This document shows positions 4,414-5,389 of a stretch of 5,389 nucleotides of DNA, piece after piece. Source of the stretch: Ignavibacteriales bacterium CG12_big_fil_rev_8_21_14_0_65_30_8 (lineage in GTDB: Bacteria; Bacteroidota; Ignavibacteria; Ignavibacteriales; Ignavibacteriaceae); contig PFGS01000035.1 of assembly GCA_002783525.1 (NCBI GenBank), forward strand, positions 705-6,093. Direction: 5' to 3'. The position numbers and the translations under genes were made by a program. Position 1 is the first letter of the stretch; every line of letters begins with the position of its first letter. The notes beneath the pieces were generated by a model that was given only the letters and a program-made list of their open reading frames with translations, was not told the origin of the DNA and did no database searches.

Positions 4414-5389
4414 TTATTTCATTAGAATTAACTTCTTCGTTGAGACAAATGATCCAGCTTCCAAACGGTAGAAATATATACCACTGGAGAGATTAAGAAA
4501 TCCCGTTCTTGAATTGAATGGAACACTGTAAGTGCCGGCTTCCTGTTTACTATTTACAAGTGTAGCAATCTCAACACCAAGCAAACTGTAGACCCTGAGA
4601 GAAACCTGGGTAGCCTTACCAAGACTATATTGAATATTAGTGGATGGATTAAACGGATTAGGATAATTTTGTAGAAGTGAAAACTCTTTAGGTATCAACA
4701 ACCCATCTTCTACCGAGGTTACTGTTGTCGGACCTGTGATGGCATTAGCGTCTAATGTAACTGCAGTCTGCACCAATGCTCTACCGTTCAAAGTTGCACC
4801 GGACTGCATCTCAATCAATGTTTTACACAATATAATTCCTTTGAAATCAGCAGTTGTTCCAAGTGTAGTGTTATCTGCAACCTGCCAGAATATGTTAGAA
4901 GCTTTTGCGCCTCCGCTCAGTGTAACAATAGCTCCGTTACCCACAGTGAGAGTTCCAGAAATCTGAAATATCCAGACATCACTTGACGAACCCGAGATAG
5001 TGACACCGGCAGCAGATATATTTACACCGGTACTCCACTTGTAAAGACCGGGATATAATATTTTCCCGGTAACATCCCCGGTAAATATTTCAGAGTGATC
5101 AGGCGATGTTCGTCCAGCGGCATCGTTGTATGCAGTTTCCATATCGCTTACAGCCGTTGTCAAAATTGTCGGAGTTGGAGTAGCATAGTCAGCAGCATAA
5201 ACTTTTCCGGTTATCAGGGATGATGTTGAAAAAGTATTTGTTGCATCAGCGATTAAACCGAATCCGGTTATGAAAGTTGCCGCTGCCGGACTGATTCCAA
5301 TATTCCCTGTAATATGTGTGGTTCCCGTAGCTGAAATTCCTGTCTTTGCCAAAATCACGTAATCACCGGATGTTCCAAGGTTCACAGGT
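4414..5389 (-). CDS. Secreted DUF3494 ice-binding-like protein with T9SS sorting domain (5' end missing)
   Basis: The visible part is about 324 residues, and the reading frame is open to the right edge. A GTG at 5385 is not a real start: the codon before it is Pro, giving PVNLGTSGDYVILAKTGIS, which aligns with PVNLGSVGDFAVIAG inside the DUF3494 domain of the neighbouring lipoprotein. The signal peptide and any N-terminal domains are therefore outside the window. Counting from that GTG, residues about 1-217 are a DUF3494 domain (GFGLIADATNTFSTSSLITG, DMETAYNDAAGR, PGLYKWSTGV, SDVWIFQISGTL, LSGGAKASNIFWQVA, GRALVQTAVTLDANAI). After a short linker, residues about 236-323 are a type A T9SS sorting domain (LLQNYPNPFNPST, VYSLLGVEIATLVN, SSGIYFYRLEAG, KKLILMK). 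T9SS cargo crosses the outer membrane, loses this domain and is attached to the surface or released. Known DUF3494 proteins form an irregular beta-solenoid, some of them ice-binding; adhesion is an alternative role. Confidence 0.9.
   Translation of the reverse strand, partial: PVNLGTSGDYVILAKTGISATGTTHITGNIGISPAAATFITGFGLIADATNTFSTSSLITGKVYAADYATPTPTILTTAVSDMETAYNDAAGRTSPDHSEIFTGDVTGKILYPGLYKWSTGVNISAAGVTISGSSSDVWIFQISGTLTVGNGAIVTLSGGAKASNIFWQVADNTTLGTTADFKGIILCKTLIEMQSGATLNGRALVQTAVTLDANAITGPTTVTSVEDGLLIPKEFSLLQNYPNPFNPSTNIQYSLGKATQVSLRVYSLLGVEIATLVNSKQEAGTYSVPFNSRTGFLNLSSGIYFYRLEAGSFVSTKKLILMK

Noticed and set aside
4736..4966. Plus-strand frame opposite the T9SS-cargo DUF3494 domain
   Set aside because: Antisense shadow, no ribosome binding site, no domain.
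5383..5385. GTG as start codon of the rightmost gene
   Set aside because: The frame continues upstream with Pro, and PVNLG aligns with the inside of the DUF3494 domain in the neighbouring gene; a secreted T9SS protein also needs a signal peptide, which is missing here.

Overview
The window is an AT-rich stretch in which every gene I can support lies on the minus strand. It points to the Bacteroidota/Chlorobi/Ignavibacteria group, most likely an ignavibacterium-like organism. The main reason is the C-terminus of the gene at the right edge, which has the form YPNPFNPST...LGVEIATLVN...SSGIYFYRLEAG...KKLILMK. This is the type A sorting domain of the type IX secretion system (T9SS) in the style common in Ignavibacteria and relatives. 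Clear AGGA/AGGAG ribosome binding sites 7-10 nt before the starts also fit that branch better than typical Bacteroidetes, where such sites are weak. The placement is an inference from protein style, not a search.

Layout in the direction of transcription, right to left. (1) 5389-4414: the 3' part of a secreted DUF3494 (ice-binding-like) protein with a T9SS sorting domain; its 5' end is outside the window. (2) 4413-4127: a 287-base intergenic region with one copy of a dispersed repeat. (3) 4126-2396: a lipoprotein with a Big_5-like Ig domain, three 75-residue InlB-type repeats and a second DUF3494 domain, followed by a strong terminator at about 2345-2379. (4) 2314-1214: an OmpA/OprF-like beta-barrel porin with a peptidoglycan-binding domain. 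(5) 1134-463: a YiaD-like glycine-zipper lipoprotein with an OmpA domain. A hairpin lies between (4) and (5). (6) 407-288: a 39-residue lysine-rich protein, followed by a strong terminator at 222-250. (7) 221-19: an AT-rich intergenic region with a second copy of the dispersed repeat. (8) 18-1: the probable first six codons of another exported protein.

The theme is the cell envelope. The two DUF3494 proteins place the same adhesive or ice-binding-like fold at the surface by different routes: one as a lipid-anchored stalk-and-head protein, the other as a T9SS cargo. The two OmpA-family proteins tie the outer membrane to peptidoglycan. The terminator at 2345-2379 separates the surface-protein part from the OmpA part, and genes 4-6 probably form one transcription unit ending at 222-250.

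I see no rRNA, tRNA, CRISPR array, transposase, phage gene or defence system. The least ordinary items are the paired DUF3494 proteins with different anchors, the small lysine-rich gene, and the 36-base intergenic repeat present at both ends of the window.
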